Below, one piece after another: positions 1-9,026 of a stretch of DNA of 45,425 nucleotides. Position numbers and translations under genes: made by a program. The stretch covers positions 1 through 45,425 of the forward strand of contig JAIOQA010000170.1 of the NCBI GenBank assembly GCA_021413675.1, given 5' to 3'. Source of the DNA: Deltaproteobacteria bacterium. Lineage in GTDB: Bacteria; Myxococcota_A; Polyangia; Haliangiales; Haliangiaceae. Each line of letters opens with the position of its first letter. The first letter of the stretch is position 1. The notes under the pieces were generated by a model. That model did not search any database, was not told the DNA's origin, and saw only the letters and a program-made list of their open reading frames with translations.

Positions 1-5
1 TCCTT

Positions 6-431
6 TCAGCCCACCAGCTTCGCGACCAGGGCTCCCAGCGTGCGGAGCTGCTCGTCGCGCTTGGCGTGCGAGGCCAGGGCGCTCTGGTAGAGCACCATGT
101 TCCCCACGTCGGTCCCGACGTCCTTGGTCGCGACCGGCGCCACCGGCAGGCCCTGCAGCGCCGCGAAGATCTGCGCGACCATCTCGACGACCTGGCCGGT
201 CGTCAGATTGCCGAGCAGGCCCGCCGCGGGCGCCTGCGGGTACGCCACCGGCGGCCCGTAGGCCACCGGCTGCGCATAGGCCAGCTGGTTCGGCATCGGC
301 CGCATCACGACCGTGCGCGAGGGCGGCACGGTCACCGCGCGAGTCCCGGGCACCGAGCTCGCGCCCTGCGTCCGATGCTCCCGCGCGTTGCGGGCGTCCA
401 CGTAGTAGATGTCGGCGTACTCGTCGTCCAT
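6..431 (-). CDS. Hypothetical protein, last visible gene of a five-gene minus-strand cluster
   Basis: A 141-residue protein of no family I recognise. The N-terminal third is polar (starts MDDEYADIYYVDARNAREHR). The middle is rich in Pro, Ala, Tyr and Val (residues about 35-70, with AYAQPVAYGPPVAYPQAP). The C-terminal half looks helical (TTGQVVEMVAQIFAALQGL, then a segment ending LGALVAKLVG). There is no signal peptide or membrane segment. The ATG start is preceded by an AAAGG-like site. It is the fifth gene of a same-strand series (2622-3650, 1630-2625, 1027-1461, 498-1013), probably one transcript that may continue past the left edge. The low-complexity linker followed by a helical tail suggests a structural or scaffolding protein, but that is a guess. 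Confidence 0.6.
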   Translation of the reverse strand: MDDEYADIYYVDARNAREHRTQGASSVPGTRAVTVPPSRTVVMRPMPNQLAYAQPVAYGPPVAYPQAPAAGLLGNLTTGQVVEMVAQIFAALQGLPVAPVATKDVGTDVGNMVLYQSALASHAKRDEQLRTLGALVAKLVG

Positions 432-497
432 GTGCGTTGCCTTTCTTGGGGCGCGCGCGGTCCCGATCGCGCGGCCCCGACCGCCGATCCGTGGTGC

Positions 498-1013
498 CTA
501 CGCCGCGTCCGAGTAGCGACGCGCGTCGTCGGCCGCGACCGACAGCTGCGACCGCGCGCGCTCGAAGGCGGCGTCCAGCGCGCCGGGCGGCAGCTCGTTC
601 ATGTCGGCCTGCCGCGGCTTCACGGGCGCGTCCTTGTCGTCGCGCCCATCGAACATCAGCAGCGCGAGCTGGCTGCCCGCCGCCGACATCGCGCCCGCGC
701 CGACGTTCTTGATCGTCGGGTCCTCGCTGGTCCACGCCGCGACGCCACCCGCCGCGGTCAGGAGCCCCGCGATCGTCTTCGGCGCCCAGCCCTCGCGGGC
801 CAGGAACGTCCCGACGAGCGCGGTGCCCGCGGCGCCGCCCGCCGTGTACAGCAGGCGACGCAGGTTGGTGTCCTCGGGCTCCGCCGGCTTGGCCGCCGCG
901 CGCGGACGCGGCCGATACGGACGCGGCGCGGGTGCCGCCACGGCGGGCGCCGCGTTGCGGTGCCGCGGCACCGGTTTCGCCTTCGGCTTCTGCTTGGTCT
1001 TGTGCTTCGTCAT
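498..1013 (-). CDS. Hypothetical protein with basic Pro-rich N-terminus and Gly/Ala-rich hydrophobic core
   Basis: A 171-residue protein of unknown family. Residues 1-45 are strongly basic and Pro/Ala-rich (MTKHKTKQKPKAKPVPRHR). Residues about 50-110 are hydrophobic and rich in Gly and Ala (LLYTAGGAAGTALVGTFLA, then TIAGLLTAAGGVAAW), compatible with two membrane-inserted or packed helices. The tail is charged and helical. The start is supported by a GAGGAG ribosome site about 8 nt upstream of the ATG. It lies 13 nt downstream of the 1027-1461 gene and reads in the same direction. A basic N-terminus before a Gly-rich hydrophobic pair occurs in small DNA-associated or virion membrane proteins. 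That parallel is only suggestive. Confidence 0.6.
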   Translation of the reverse strand: MTKHKTKQKPKAKPVPRHRNAAPAVAAPAPRPYRPRPRAAAKPAEPEDTNLRRLLYTAGGAAGTALVGTFLAREGWAPKTIAGLLTAAGGVAAWTSEDPTIKNVGAGAMSAAGSQLALLMFDGRDDKDAPVKPRQADMNELPPGALDAAFERARSQLSVAADDARRYSDAA

Positions 1014-1026
1014 CGTCGTTCTCCTC

Positions 1027-1461
1027 TCAGGCAGCGGCGTGGATGTACGGATCCCGGACGCAACGCGCCGACGGCGCGCCCGGGCAGTGACGGGGCACCG
1101 GGCGCCGCGCGCCGCGCGGCAGCCCCATCGACGCAGCGACCGGATCCACGATCGCGCCGACGAGCCGCGTGACGTGGCCGTGCCCGATCGACTGGATGAC
1201 CAGCGCCATCACGAGCAGCAGGTCGTCGAGCTCGAGCGGCACCGCGAGGCCCGCGAGCCGCGCGTGCACGAACAGCCGCACGCGCTCGACCGCGACAAGC
1301 TCCTCCGGGTAGTCGACGACCAGCTCGCCCGCCCGGTCGAGCGCCCAGTCGGCGGCATCGGTCACCGCCGCGTGCAGCCGTTCCCACTCGACCGCGCGCG
1401 CATCGTCATCGCTCACGTTTGCGCCTGCCTTGCGCAGCCGCTGTCCCTTCTTCGTCGTCAT
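1027..1461 (-). CDS. Hypothetical protein (144 aa), small helical protein
   Basis: I chose the ATG at 1461 over longer in-frame alternatives because a GGGAGAGGA ribosome site sits just upstream. The resulting 144-residue protein begins MTTKKGQRLRKAGANVSDDD and is mostly helical, with a hydrophobic stretch near residues 75-105 (LELDDLLLVMALVIQSIGHG). The C-terminus is Cys/Pro-rich. No domain is recognised. It sits in the minus-strand cluster between the 331-residue gene (168 nt upstream) and the 171-residue gene (13 nt downstream). Confidence 0.55.
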   Translation of the reverse strand: MTTKKGQRLRKAGANVSDDDARAVEWERLHAAVTDAADWALDRAGELVVDYPEELVAVERVRLFVHARLAGLAVPLELDDLLLVMALVIQSIGHGHVTRLVGAIVDPVAASMGLPRGARRPVPRHCPGAPSARCVRDPYIHAAA

Positions 1462-1629
1462 GACAGTCCTCTCCCGTCGCGAGGCATGGCCTCGCCTGGC
1501 CCGCACGAGGCGGGCGATCTGGTCGCGACGCGCGCGCACCATGCGCACGCACCTGCGTGTCGTCGTCAGTGTCGCGATCGCTCGCGATTGCGAGTCGACC
1601 CGACGCGGCTCAGTCGCTGGATTGCGTGA

Positions 1630-2625
1630 CTACGCCGCGCGTTTCGCCACGAGGTCGCCGAACGACGCGAACGCCTTCGGCGGCTTCGCCAGCGGGCCGA
1701 GCGTCAGCCCCTCGCGATTCAGCTCGCGCTCCACCGCATCGATCATCCCCGGATCGATCCCCAGCATCGCCAGCTTCGAGCGCAGCGCGACCGCGCCGAC
1801 GTCCGCGCCGACCCGCGCCGCCACCCGCGCCAGCCCCGCGACCCACAGCTCCGGTCCTCGTCGACGACTCGGCATGAGCCCCAGCCGCGCGTTGCGCTCC
1901 GTCCGCGCGATTGCATCCGCCGCCAGGTCGGCGATCGCCTGTGCTGTCGAGCGCACGATCGCCACGGCGCGCGTCCCGTACTTCCGCGCCACGCGCTCCG
2001 CGATCGCCAGGGCCCAGCCGATCGCGTCCGTCTCCGCGGCGTCCGGCGCTGCACCCGTGTCCGCGAGGCGCCGCATCGCGTTGCGCGCGAGGCGCGCGCG
2101 ACCTGGCCCGTTCCGCAGGGGCGCCGCGCCCTCCTCGGCGAGCTGCGCCGTCCATTCGATCGCGTCGCGCGGCGCGATCGCCACCGGGCCCGGCGCATCC
2201 GCCGCAAGCCCGCACTCCAGGCACTCGACCGTCACGCGCGGATCCAGGATCACCGGCGCGCCATCCTCGACCGGAAACGTGTGCAGCCCGATCGGCGTGT
2301 CGAGCGTCGCGAGCTGCCGCACCGGACGCGAGTCGATGAGCTCGGCGACGCCGAGGTACAGCGCCGCGCGCTCCACACAGTTCGGATCGGGCGCCGGCAG
2401 GCGCAGCCGCTGTGGTGGCTCGCACTCACCCACGCGCGGCCCGTCCTCGTCGTCGCCCAGGTCGTCGCGCTGCGGCAGCGACCGGATCCACTCCTTCAGC
2501 TCGTCGATCGTCTCGTGCTCCTCTGCCAGCCGCGCCAGTACGACATCGCCCGTCGCGACCAACTCCGCGACCACCTCGGTGATTTGACCCAGACACCGCC
2601 GGTCATTGAACGGCAGCCCGATCAC
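1630..2625 (-). CDS. Hypothetical protein (331 aa), cluster member translationally coupled to its upstream gene
   Basis: The GTG start overlaps the TGA stop of the preceding gene in a GTGA quartet at 2622-2625, a sign of translational coupling. The N-terminal 60 residues are acidic and helical. A Cys pair lies in the middle (TVECLECGLAADAPG), inside a region of mixed strands and helices. The C-terminal half is an Ala/Arg-rich helical region (GWALAIAERVARKYGTRAV, LADTGAAPDAAETDA). There is no Walker, nuclease or DNA-binding motif that I can name. The ordered, coupled arrangement with the 342-residue gene suggests that the two products act together. The function is unknown. Confidence 0.6.
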   Translation of the reverse strand: MIGLPFNDRRCLGQITEVVAELVATGDVVLARLAEEHETIDELKEWIRSLPQRDDLGDDEDGPRVGECEPPQRLRLPAPDPNCVERAALYLGVAELIDSRPVRQLATLDTPIGLHTFPVEDGAPVILDPRVTVECLECGLAADAPGPVAIAPRDAIEWTAQLAEEGAAPLRNGPGRARLARNAMRRLADTGAAPDAAETDAIGWALAIAERVARKYGTRAVAIVRSTAQAIADLAADAIARTERNARLGLMPSRRRGPELWVAGLARVAARVGADVGAVALRSKLAMLGIDPGMIDAVERELNREGLTLGPLAKPPKAFASFGDLVAKRAA

Positions 2626-3650
2626 GCCGCACCCGCCGCACCCCGCGCCACGATCGCGCGGATCTTCGCGACGGCCTCGGGCACCGTCAGCTTCGACAGG
2701 TCAGCGATCCAGGCGTTCAGCTCGGCCGGCGAGAACGCCTTCGCGACTTCCTTCGCCAGCGCCGCCTCGTCCGGGCTCAGCGCCTTCTGGATCGCGAGGA
2801 AGTGCATCATCGCCGCCGGCTCGAGCGTGGGGATCGCCGTCGAGGCAGCCGCACCGTCAGACCCATTCGCTGCAGGAGGCGTCGTGCGCGCCTCCGCCTG
2901 CGGGCGCGGCGATTCGGCCCTGCGCGCCTCCGCTGGGCGCGCGACCGTGCTCGCGGCCGCTTTCGGCGTCGCTTTTCGCCAGTCCAGCAGCGCGCCGAGG
3001 CTCGACAGATCGAGTCCGCCGTTCATCACCTTCGCGATCACGATCGGCACGATCTGCGCGACCAGCGCGTTCAGGTCGAACCCACCAGCCGGGATCGCCG
3101 GCGCGACGTCCTCGTCGTCATCCTCGAAGGTGTCGTCGTCCTGGTCGTCGTCGTCCTGGGCAACGGTCGGCGCCAGCAGCAGCGGTCGCCGCGACGAGAT
3201 CCCCGCGCCATCCGCCGCGTCGATCAGACGCGCGGCCGCCTCCATCATCGCCGGGAAGCGATCGATCATCGACTTCGCGATCTCCGAGTTCAGCCGCATC
3301 GCCTCGCGCACGATGCCCTCGGTCTCCGTCGCCACCGGCGCCGCGACCACAACCGGCGCCACGGTCGGCGCCGCGTCTCGCGGCTGCACCACCTGCACGT
3401 ACGCCGCCGGCACATCGGTCGCGAGCTTGCCGTCGTCAGTTAGTGGATCGAGCCGGTACTTCCCGACCTGCTCGACCGCCTCGCGGAGCTCGTCGATGTC
3501 CGCGTCGACGGGCACCTGCAGCGGCCGCCCGTCGCGACCGTAGACCAGCTCGGGCGCGCCGCGCGGCTTCAGCCGCCGCACCCGCCACGCCACCACCGAC
3601 TCCGGCACGTCGAAGCCATCGCCATTCATGTTGAACGCAAGGTCAGACAT
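2622..3650 (-). CDS. Hypothetical protein (342 aa) with acidic linker, first gene of the left-hand cluster
   Basis: The ATG start has a good GGAGGTCC ribosome site about 7 nt upstream. The first 85 residues look like a compact folded domain (FDVPESVVAWRVRRLKPRG, DADIDELREAVEQVG, LATDVPAAYVQV). A helical region follows. Residues about 165-185 form a highly acidic linker (QDDDDQDDDTFEDDDED). Next come a hydrophobic helix (LNALVAQIVPIVIAKVMNGG), a Pro/Ala/Arg-rich linker and a C-terminal helical domain (LSPDEAALAKEVAKAFSPAE). This multi-domain, linker-rich architecture has no family name I can assign. It heads the minus-strand operon. Confidence 0.6.
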   Translation of the reverse strand: MSDLAFNMNGDGFDVPESVVAWRVRRLKPRGAPELVYGRDGRPLQVPVDADIDELREAVEQVGKYRLDPLTDDGKLATDVPAAYVQVVQPRDAAPTVAPVVVAAPVATETEGIVREAMRLNSEIAKSMIDRFPAMMEAAARLIDAADGAGISSRRPLLLAPTVAQDDDDQDDDTFEDDDEDVAPAIPAGGFDLNALVAQIVPIVIAKVMNGGLDLSSLGALLDWRKATPKAAASTVARPAEARRAESPRPQAEARTTPPAANGSDGAAASTAIPTLEPAAMMHFLAIQKALSPDEAALAKEVAKAFSPAELNAWIADLSKLTVPEAVAKIRAIVARGAAGAA

Positions 3651-4152
3651 TGATCAGGACCTCCATGCAGGTCTCTGGCGGCGACTTGGCCCTCGCTACC
3701 ATTCACCGTGTCGATTTCAGGATCTTTTTTCGTTCCGCACGGCGGATCGCGGGGTTGCAGACCCTGCGGACTTTGGCCCCGACATGCCCCCGAGAAGCGC
3801 GAAGAATGGGGACGCCAGCCTGCGAGGATTCTCCGCGGTGGCGAATGATGCTCCTCGGTCGGCCCCCCCGCGTGACCGCCAACAAGCCCGTCTTTGCGTG
3901 CTGGCGATCTTTCTCTGCACCCACGTGGGCTCGACGTGCGCGCCGACAAACGAAGGAGCGCGAGATCGAGATTGCGGCGCGCAGTCCTGGCGCGAGACTC
4001 GGAGGAGTCGGTGGTTGCGCGCCCTGTGGGACGACCAGAACCGGCCGTGCCGCGATCTCGCGCACCGCACGCACGAGGTCAGTTGGTTGGTGTCATCGAA
4101 CGAGGAACCAAGCCGACACAGTCGGGATACGTCCCCCCCGATTGACGGTCTG
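3651..4152. other. Intergenic region upstream of the five-gene cluster
   Basis: About 500 bases without a convincing gene. Open frames here have no protein-like composition. The part nearest 3650 must hold the promoter and ribosome site of the minus-strand cluster. An A-rich patch on the minus strand near 3720-3735 is the only visibly AT-rich spot. I could not define promoter elements with confidence. Confidence 0.5.
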
Positions 4153-7100
4153 TCAGCGAAATATGCTGTCGAGCGCGTACACTAGGCGGTGGGTCTCCGC
4201 CCAACCAGCGTCGACGAAGGTGTCCAGAATGTCCCGCAATGCGGCCCTACACTCTTCGCTATCGACAAAGATTGCTCGAAAATCGGCAAGGTATCGTTCC
4301 ACGATCGCCACGACCTCTTTCACCGCGAGGGACTCGTACTGGTACCCGCCCCTCTTCCCTGCGCGGACCGCGGCGCCAACGAGAAGAAAGACATCCTGCG
4401 GCTCTGCGAGGTCGATGAACGTTGCCAGCGTCTCCACCAGGTAGTGCACAGCGGCCGGGATCCCCGACCGCGAAAGCAACTCGAAGATGTCGCGCATCTC
4501 CGAATAGAATCGACGTCGTACGTCGACATCGACGACACGACCCTCCCTAACGTCGTGTGCGAACGAAGCGAAGTACAGTTCCTGGGCGACGTGCGCGAGC
4601 GACTTCGCGGCCGCGCCAACGACCTTCCGTTCGGAATCATCCAGACTGGGGCGCCCCACCAAGGCGTCAAACCACGTAGTTGCCCCGACCACCACGCGTC
4701 GAACAAACCCAATGGATCGGAATCGAACGGCATCAGCGTCGTAAGGGTGGCTCTTGCTGTACGTGAGTAAGGCGCGTACCGACATTACCGCGCGCTCGAG
4801 CTGGGTCGAATCCTCTCCGGGGTTGTCGGCCGCTGCGTCCACGACTTCGGCAAGTTCGACATCGCCAGTCGCGATGTACTGCGAAAGCATCTCTACAAAC
4901 AACACCTCCCTCAGCGCGGTGCCACGACTTGCGAACGCAGCACGCGCCCTGAGCAAGACAGCGGTCCCGCGCGAAGCGTCGAGGAGGAAGAACTCGTGGA
5001 CGGCCTTATGAAAGGCGCCAATAGCAACCGCATCGTTGCTGTCCAAGATGAGGAGTTCCGCCAGGTCGAGAAACGCCTTGGCGTGTCGTTTCGCGATGCG
5101 ATGCGCATTCCTGGCGACCTGAAAACGAACGGCGGCCACCGGATCAACGGCCAACGCTTGAACCGCGCTGAGCACGTCTGGATCATCGCTGCGCGTTGCC
5201 AAGGCCGTGAGCCCATCCACAGCTTCAATCCGGGCCTGGTTTGGTACCCAACTGGGGCTACTCGCGAAGTGGCTCTCTGCGTCAACATCGAGAGCCGGCT
5301 CAGGACGCAGGGCCGCTTCCAACAGCAGTTGGCTAACATCGTCACGCCCTGCGAGGGCAAGTCGGGAGGCGCCCTCTGCGATCACGCCCCACGCCGCCGC
5401 GACGTACACATCATGGAGTCCCTCGCCATCGACGAGTCCCCGCAACTCAGCGAGGCCCACTCGTTCTTCCTCGACATTCACATGCTCCCGGCGCGAACGC
5501 TCACTCGCGATTCTGCTGGCGGCCTTGAGCGCCAGGTTGGCGCGAGAGCGAACCTCAAGAGCCGAGATGCCCTGGGCGGCTAGCTTTTCGTCATCATCAC
5601 TATCGTTGTCCGGATCAGCAACTGGCTCGGGGCTCCAGCCACTTCTGTCCGAGATAGGCCTCTCTCTCTCGGATACCCACTCTGCCGCCTCCGGCGAGAG
5701 ATCATCTCCGATCGCACTCAGGATTCGTGCGGCTGCGACCTCTCCGAGATAGCCGTCGCGAATAGAGAGCGCAACAGCATCGAGTTGTCGCCTTTGCTCC
5801 GGCGAGAACGCTTCAGGCTGGCGAGTAAGCCACGTCGCGAACTCCTTGCTGAAGATGCGCATCAAGGATGGCGCGAAGATCATCTCCTTTAGCAATCCGA
5901 GAAGCTCCGAGGAAGTCGCTGCTTCTTGGATCAAGGTGCGCCACAGCCACGCGGTCGCGCTCTTGGCCGCAACGATACGAAGTATCTCAGTGGCACGAGA
6001 AGGGTCGTCGCCTGCGAGGCCTGCTAGACGGGATGCTGCAGCGTTGACAATCTTCGGCTCCTCCGCGTAGGGACTGTGCCACGACATACTGTCGGGCGCG
6101 AACTCGTACTCGGCGCCCAGAAAAGGGAACTTCACGAGTTCGATGTGCTGATGCGCGGTGCGCTCGCGGCTCACATACCCGTCTGCAACTACAATTGCGA
6201 TCTCGATCGCGAGCGCGATGTCGACGTCTGCAATCCGGGGGAAATTCTTCGCCAGGACATACTGAGCGCCCTGCAAATCCTGCTTGGCATTCGACGTCAA
6301 TCCGAAGATGCGACTCGACGACATCGCGGTCGTCTTCTCGGCCGATGCAGCTGCAGCGAACGTTGTGCCGTAAAGACGTGCGAGAAACTCTGGTGAATCG
6401 ACAAAGTGGAGGACTTCGTCGCCGAGCCAACGCAGCTCTTCGTGGCCGAAGCGCGTGATATGGTCAGGTGCAAGTGCACGCTGTAATAGCGCCGTGGACT
6501 CCGCGGCGTTCGACTCGAAGGTTCGACCGACTGCACGCAAACCTTGGACCACTGAGTGCACGAACCTGGGCGTTGTGGCCCAGGCAACCGTCAACATGCG
6601 ACGTGCCGCGCGTCCTGCATGTGAAAGCTCGGCCGAGGTGGGCTCTCGCGCATTCAGAAGCTCATGAAGCAGGTATGACGCGCGGTGGACTACTGGTGGA
6701 GTGGCGAGTTCGCACACCTCGGCGATGATGTGAAACCATGGGCAGGGTACCTCTGATGCGACTCGTCGAATGTCCGCGGTGACTGCATCGGCGGCGAAGA
6801 CGAAGAGCCTCGCACCTTCAACGCGTCCGACGTTGTCGATTAGCTCGCGCACATCAGAAAGCAAATGAGTGTTGGCAGCAGCGACGGCTCCACAGATGAT
6901 CTTCGCAATTGATGGGGCGCTGCTTGAAGCGAGCTGCAACGCGACCTTCCAGAACCCTCTCCGTGTAGAGTCCCGCTCCCAATGGCCTTCAAGCCAGTAC
7001 TTGAGACTTGGTCCGATGCTGATTGAGAGATCTCGGTCAGTCTCAAGGCGCGCGATGCTCACTTCGGAGTCGGGTCGCAGAAGTAGTCGTTCGACTGCGT

Positions 7101-8943
7101 AGTCGAAGAGGATGTGATGTCCGAAATGGACGGTTCCTGCACGTTCGAAGAGCACGGCGTCTCGCTGCAGTCCCTCAAGCGCCGCCTTGTCGGGCGCGAT
7201 CGCCGCTACAGCTTCAAGACGACGGGTTTTTACCATCTCGTCGGTCACGTCGCGGAGCGTCGCCTCTCGCGAGGCGCCACCAAGCCCGATTCCCACGCGT
7301 CGGCTCCAATAGAGATCTAGGAGTTGAAGCTGCGTGGTGACGAGGGCGAGATCTGCCGCCGCGTCGGCTGTAAGTAGCTCCGTGACCAACATCAGGTTGA
7401 ACGGAACGCGCACCAGGTCCGCGACGGTGACCGGCGCCGCAACGATCAGCTTGTGGAGATCCGGATCCTCGTGCTCAAGCGACATGAGCTCGCCAGCGGT
7501 GAGCTTCTCGACGTTCAAGTGACGAACGTGATCGAACGCTGGATCGAAGTGCGGACGGATTCCTGTACCGGGCATGAGCGCTTGCCAGGCGCGCCCGTGC
7601 TTGAGGTCGAACTTTCGAATCGTCGCCACGACGTGCCATCGACCGTGGAGGTCTTGCACGTGTTCGATGAGGTTTCGGAGCATCAACTGAGTACGCTCGT
7701 CACGGGCACTATCTAGGGCGTCGATAACAACGAAGGCGGGGGTCGCTCCCTGCCACTGTTCAAGGACATCAAGTAGATCGTGTCTCAGTCGGAGTTCGTT
7801 GCTGAGATTGCCGAGGCTGTTGGCGCCCAACTCGGCAGCGTTCAGCACGAGAACATCGCGGTTCTCTCTCAAGAGCGTCTCGACGGTGACGCCAAGGAGA
7901 CCAGACTTGCCGCATCCGGCGTCGCCGATAAGCAGCAGGGACGCCTTCTCGACCTCCGCGCGGAGCACAGGCGCGACATCGCGCGGTATGCGCACGTCCT
8001 TTCGGATGCGCGTGTATCGCGTGAGCGTTCGAAGACTGCGTCGCGTGTGTCCACGCAACTCGGAGATGTCGGACTCGAACCCGCGCAGGGCCTTTAGGAC
8101 GACGCCCTCTTGGGCTAGAACCCTTTGGAGTTCCGGGCGGTTGGCGCCCGAACGTCGTTTCGCTAGCTCGATTGACCTCGTGCGCAGCGCACTCCATGCG
8201 ACTTCGTCTTGGTCTGCGTCTTCGAGGATCGCGTTCCGCAGGAGGATCTTAGCCACCAGGGCATCGGACTGATCAGCGTCGAGTTGGAAGCGCGAGACCC
8301 AGATCAACTTCAACAACGGCACCATCTCGTCCCACGTAGGCTCCGCTCCTTTCTCGACGCGCCAGAAGTGCTTTACTAACGTCAGCGCTTTCGAGATTGT
8401 CGACTTCTCCCCCTCGTTGGTGGCGCAGTCCTCCCACCTGCCGGGCGTGCCGAGGCTCCGGATCCTGTCAAGAACCGCCGCCAGGTGGTCGAGCGGTCCG
8501 GTTGGGCGAGTGGCAAGCACGATGCGGTCGATGTCAGCATCGAGAGGGGTTGTAGACTGCGCCCCAAGAAACAGCCGAACGAACTGGTCGATCACTGAGC
8601 CCAATACGGACCCAGGCTTGTCAGACACGGGTACGGTAGTCTTTGCCTGAATAAAGATGCGCCCGAAGACGGAGGTCGAGAGGGACAGGTCGTCCACAGC
8701 GGCCGTACCTTCGGCGCGAAGCCCCTCGATGGTAACGCCGGCAGGGAGTCCCCACCGTGCGGGGCCACCCTTCTCAGCGAGGACTTGGACCGCCATCAAC
8801 GCGGCGACGAGCGCCTGGAAGTCGACGCCGCCCGCCGTTGCCGCGCCACCCGCGTTCGCCTCATCCTCGTCGTCGTCGTTCACGAGTTTGGTTAGAGTCC
8901 CGCGGAAGCCGGGCAGGCGCAAGGGCGAAGGCCACACCGACAC
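4153..8943 (-). CDS. Large STAND/NACHT-type NTPase with N-terminal PD-(D/E)XK-like nuclease domain (Avs-like antiphage candidate)
   Basis: 1596 residues, GTG start with AGGAGG 14 nt upstream. Residues about 36-135 resemble the Cap4/Mrr class of PD-(D/E)XK nucleases: a GGVDFQALVA opening, an acidic pair at D84-D85, and a beta-strand ending I-Q-A-K at 98-101. A STAND/NACHT-type P-loop ATPase follows, with Walker A GDAGCGKS at 340-347 and Walker B FVVIDALD at about 404-411. The remaining ~1000 residues are alpha-helical repeats of HEAT/TPR character, the usual sensor region of such proteins. Known Avs proteins use a C-terminal sensor for phage proteins, ATP-driven assembly and an N-terminal nuclease. 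That role here is an inference from architecture. The gene stands alone, with no obvious partner, and its DNA is visibly less GC-rich than its neighbours, as expected for acquired DNA. Confidence 0.8.
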   Translation of the reverse strand: MSVWPSPLRLPGFRGTLTKLVNDDDEDEANAGGAATAGGVDFQALVAALMAVQVLAEKGGPARWGLPAGVTIEGLRAEGTAAVDDLSLSTSVFGRIFIQAKTTVPVSDKPGSVLGSVIDQFVRLFLGAQSTTPLDADIDRIVLATRPTGPLDHLAAVLDRIRSLGTPGRWEDCATNEGEKSTISKALTLVKHFWRVEKGAEPTWDEMVPLLKLIWVSRFQLDADQSDALVAKILLRNAILEDADQDEVAWSALRTRSIELAKRRSGANRPELQRVLAQEGVVLKALRGFESDISELRGHTRRSLRTLTRYTRIRKDVRIPRDVAPVLRAEVEKASLLLIGDAGCGKSGLLGVTVETLLRENRDVLVLNAAELGANSLGNLSNELRLRHDLLDVLEQWQGATPAFVVIDALDSARDERTQLMLRNLIEHVQDLHGRWHVVATIRKFDLKHGRAWQALMPGTGIRPHFDPAFDHVRHLNVEKLTAGELMSLEHEDPDLHKLIVAAPVTVADLVRVPFNLMLVTELLTADAAADLALVTTQLQLLDLYWSRRVGIGLGGASREATLRDVTDEMVKTRRLEAVAAIAPDKAALEGLQRDAVLFERAGTVHFGHHILFDYAVERLLLRPDSEVSIARLETDRDLSISIGPSLKYWLEGHWERDSTRRGFWKVALQLASSSAPSIAKIICGAVAAANTHLLSDVRELIDNVGRVEGARLFVFAADAVTADIRRVASEVPCPWFHIIAEVCELATPPVVHRASYLLHELLNAREPTSAELSHAGRAARRMLTVAWATTPRFVHSVVQGLRAVGRTFESNAAESTALLQRALAPDHITRFGHEELRWLGDEVLHFVDSPEFLARLYGTTFAAAASAEKTTAMSSSRIFGLTSNAKQDLQGAQYVLAKNFPRIADVDIALAIEIAIVVADGYVSRERTAHQHIELVKFPFLGAEYEFAPDSMSWHSPYAEEPKIVNAAASRLAGLAGDDPSRATEILRIVAAKSATAWLWRTLIQEAATSSELLGLLKEMIFAPSLMRIFSKEFATWLTRQPEAFSPEQRRQLDAVALSIRDGYLGEVAAARILSAIGDDLSPEAAEWVSERERPISDRSGWSPEPVADPDNDSDDDEKLAAQGISALEVRSRANLALKAASRIASERSRREHVNVEEERVGLAELRGLVDGEGLHDVYVAAAWGVIAEGASRLALAGRDDVSQLLLEAALRPEPALDVDAESHFASSPSWVPNQARIEAVDGLTALATRSDDPDVLSAVQALAVDPVAAVRFQVARNAHRIAKRHAKAFLDLAELLILDSNDAVAIGAFHKAVHEFFLLDASRGTAVLLRARAAFASRGTALREVLFVEMLSQYIATGDVELAEVVDAAADNPGEDSTQLERAVMSVRALLTYSKSHPYDADAVRFRSIGFVRRVVVGATTWFDALVGRPSLDDSERKVVGAAAKSLAHVAQELYFASFAHDVREGRVVDVDVRRRFYSEMRDIFELLSRSGIPAAVHYLVETLATFIDLAEPQDVFLLVGAAVRAGKRGGYQYESLAVKEVVAIVERYLADFRAIFVDSEECRAALRDILDTFVDAGWAETHRLVYALDSIFR

Positions 8944-9026
8944 TGAGCGGGATCGGCCCTCCTGTCGCCCGAGGGGAGTCTCACTCCCGGCAGAACTGCG
9001 CAGGTACTAGGCGGTACTATACCGCA

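Noticed and set aside
66..3634. Long plus-strand frames (for example 66-1172, 1430-2587, 2281-3543)
   Set aside because: They are Arg/Ala/Ser/Pro-rich shadows of the minus-strand genes, with no start signals or domain-like composition.
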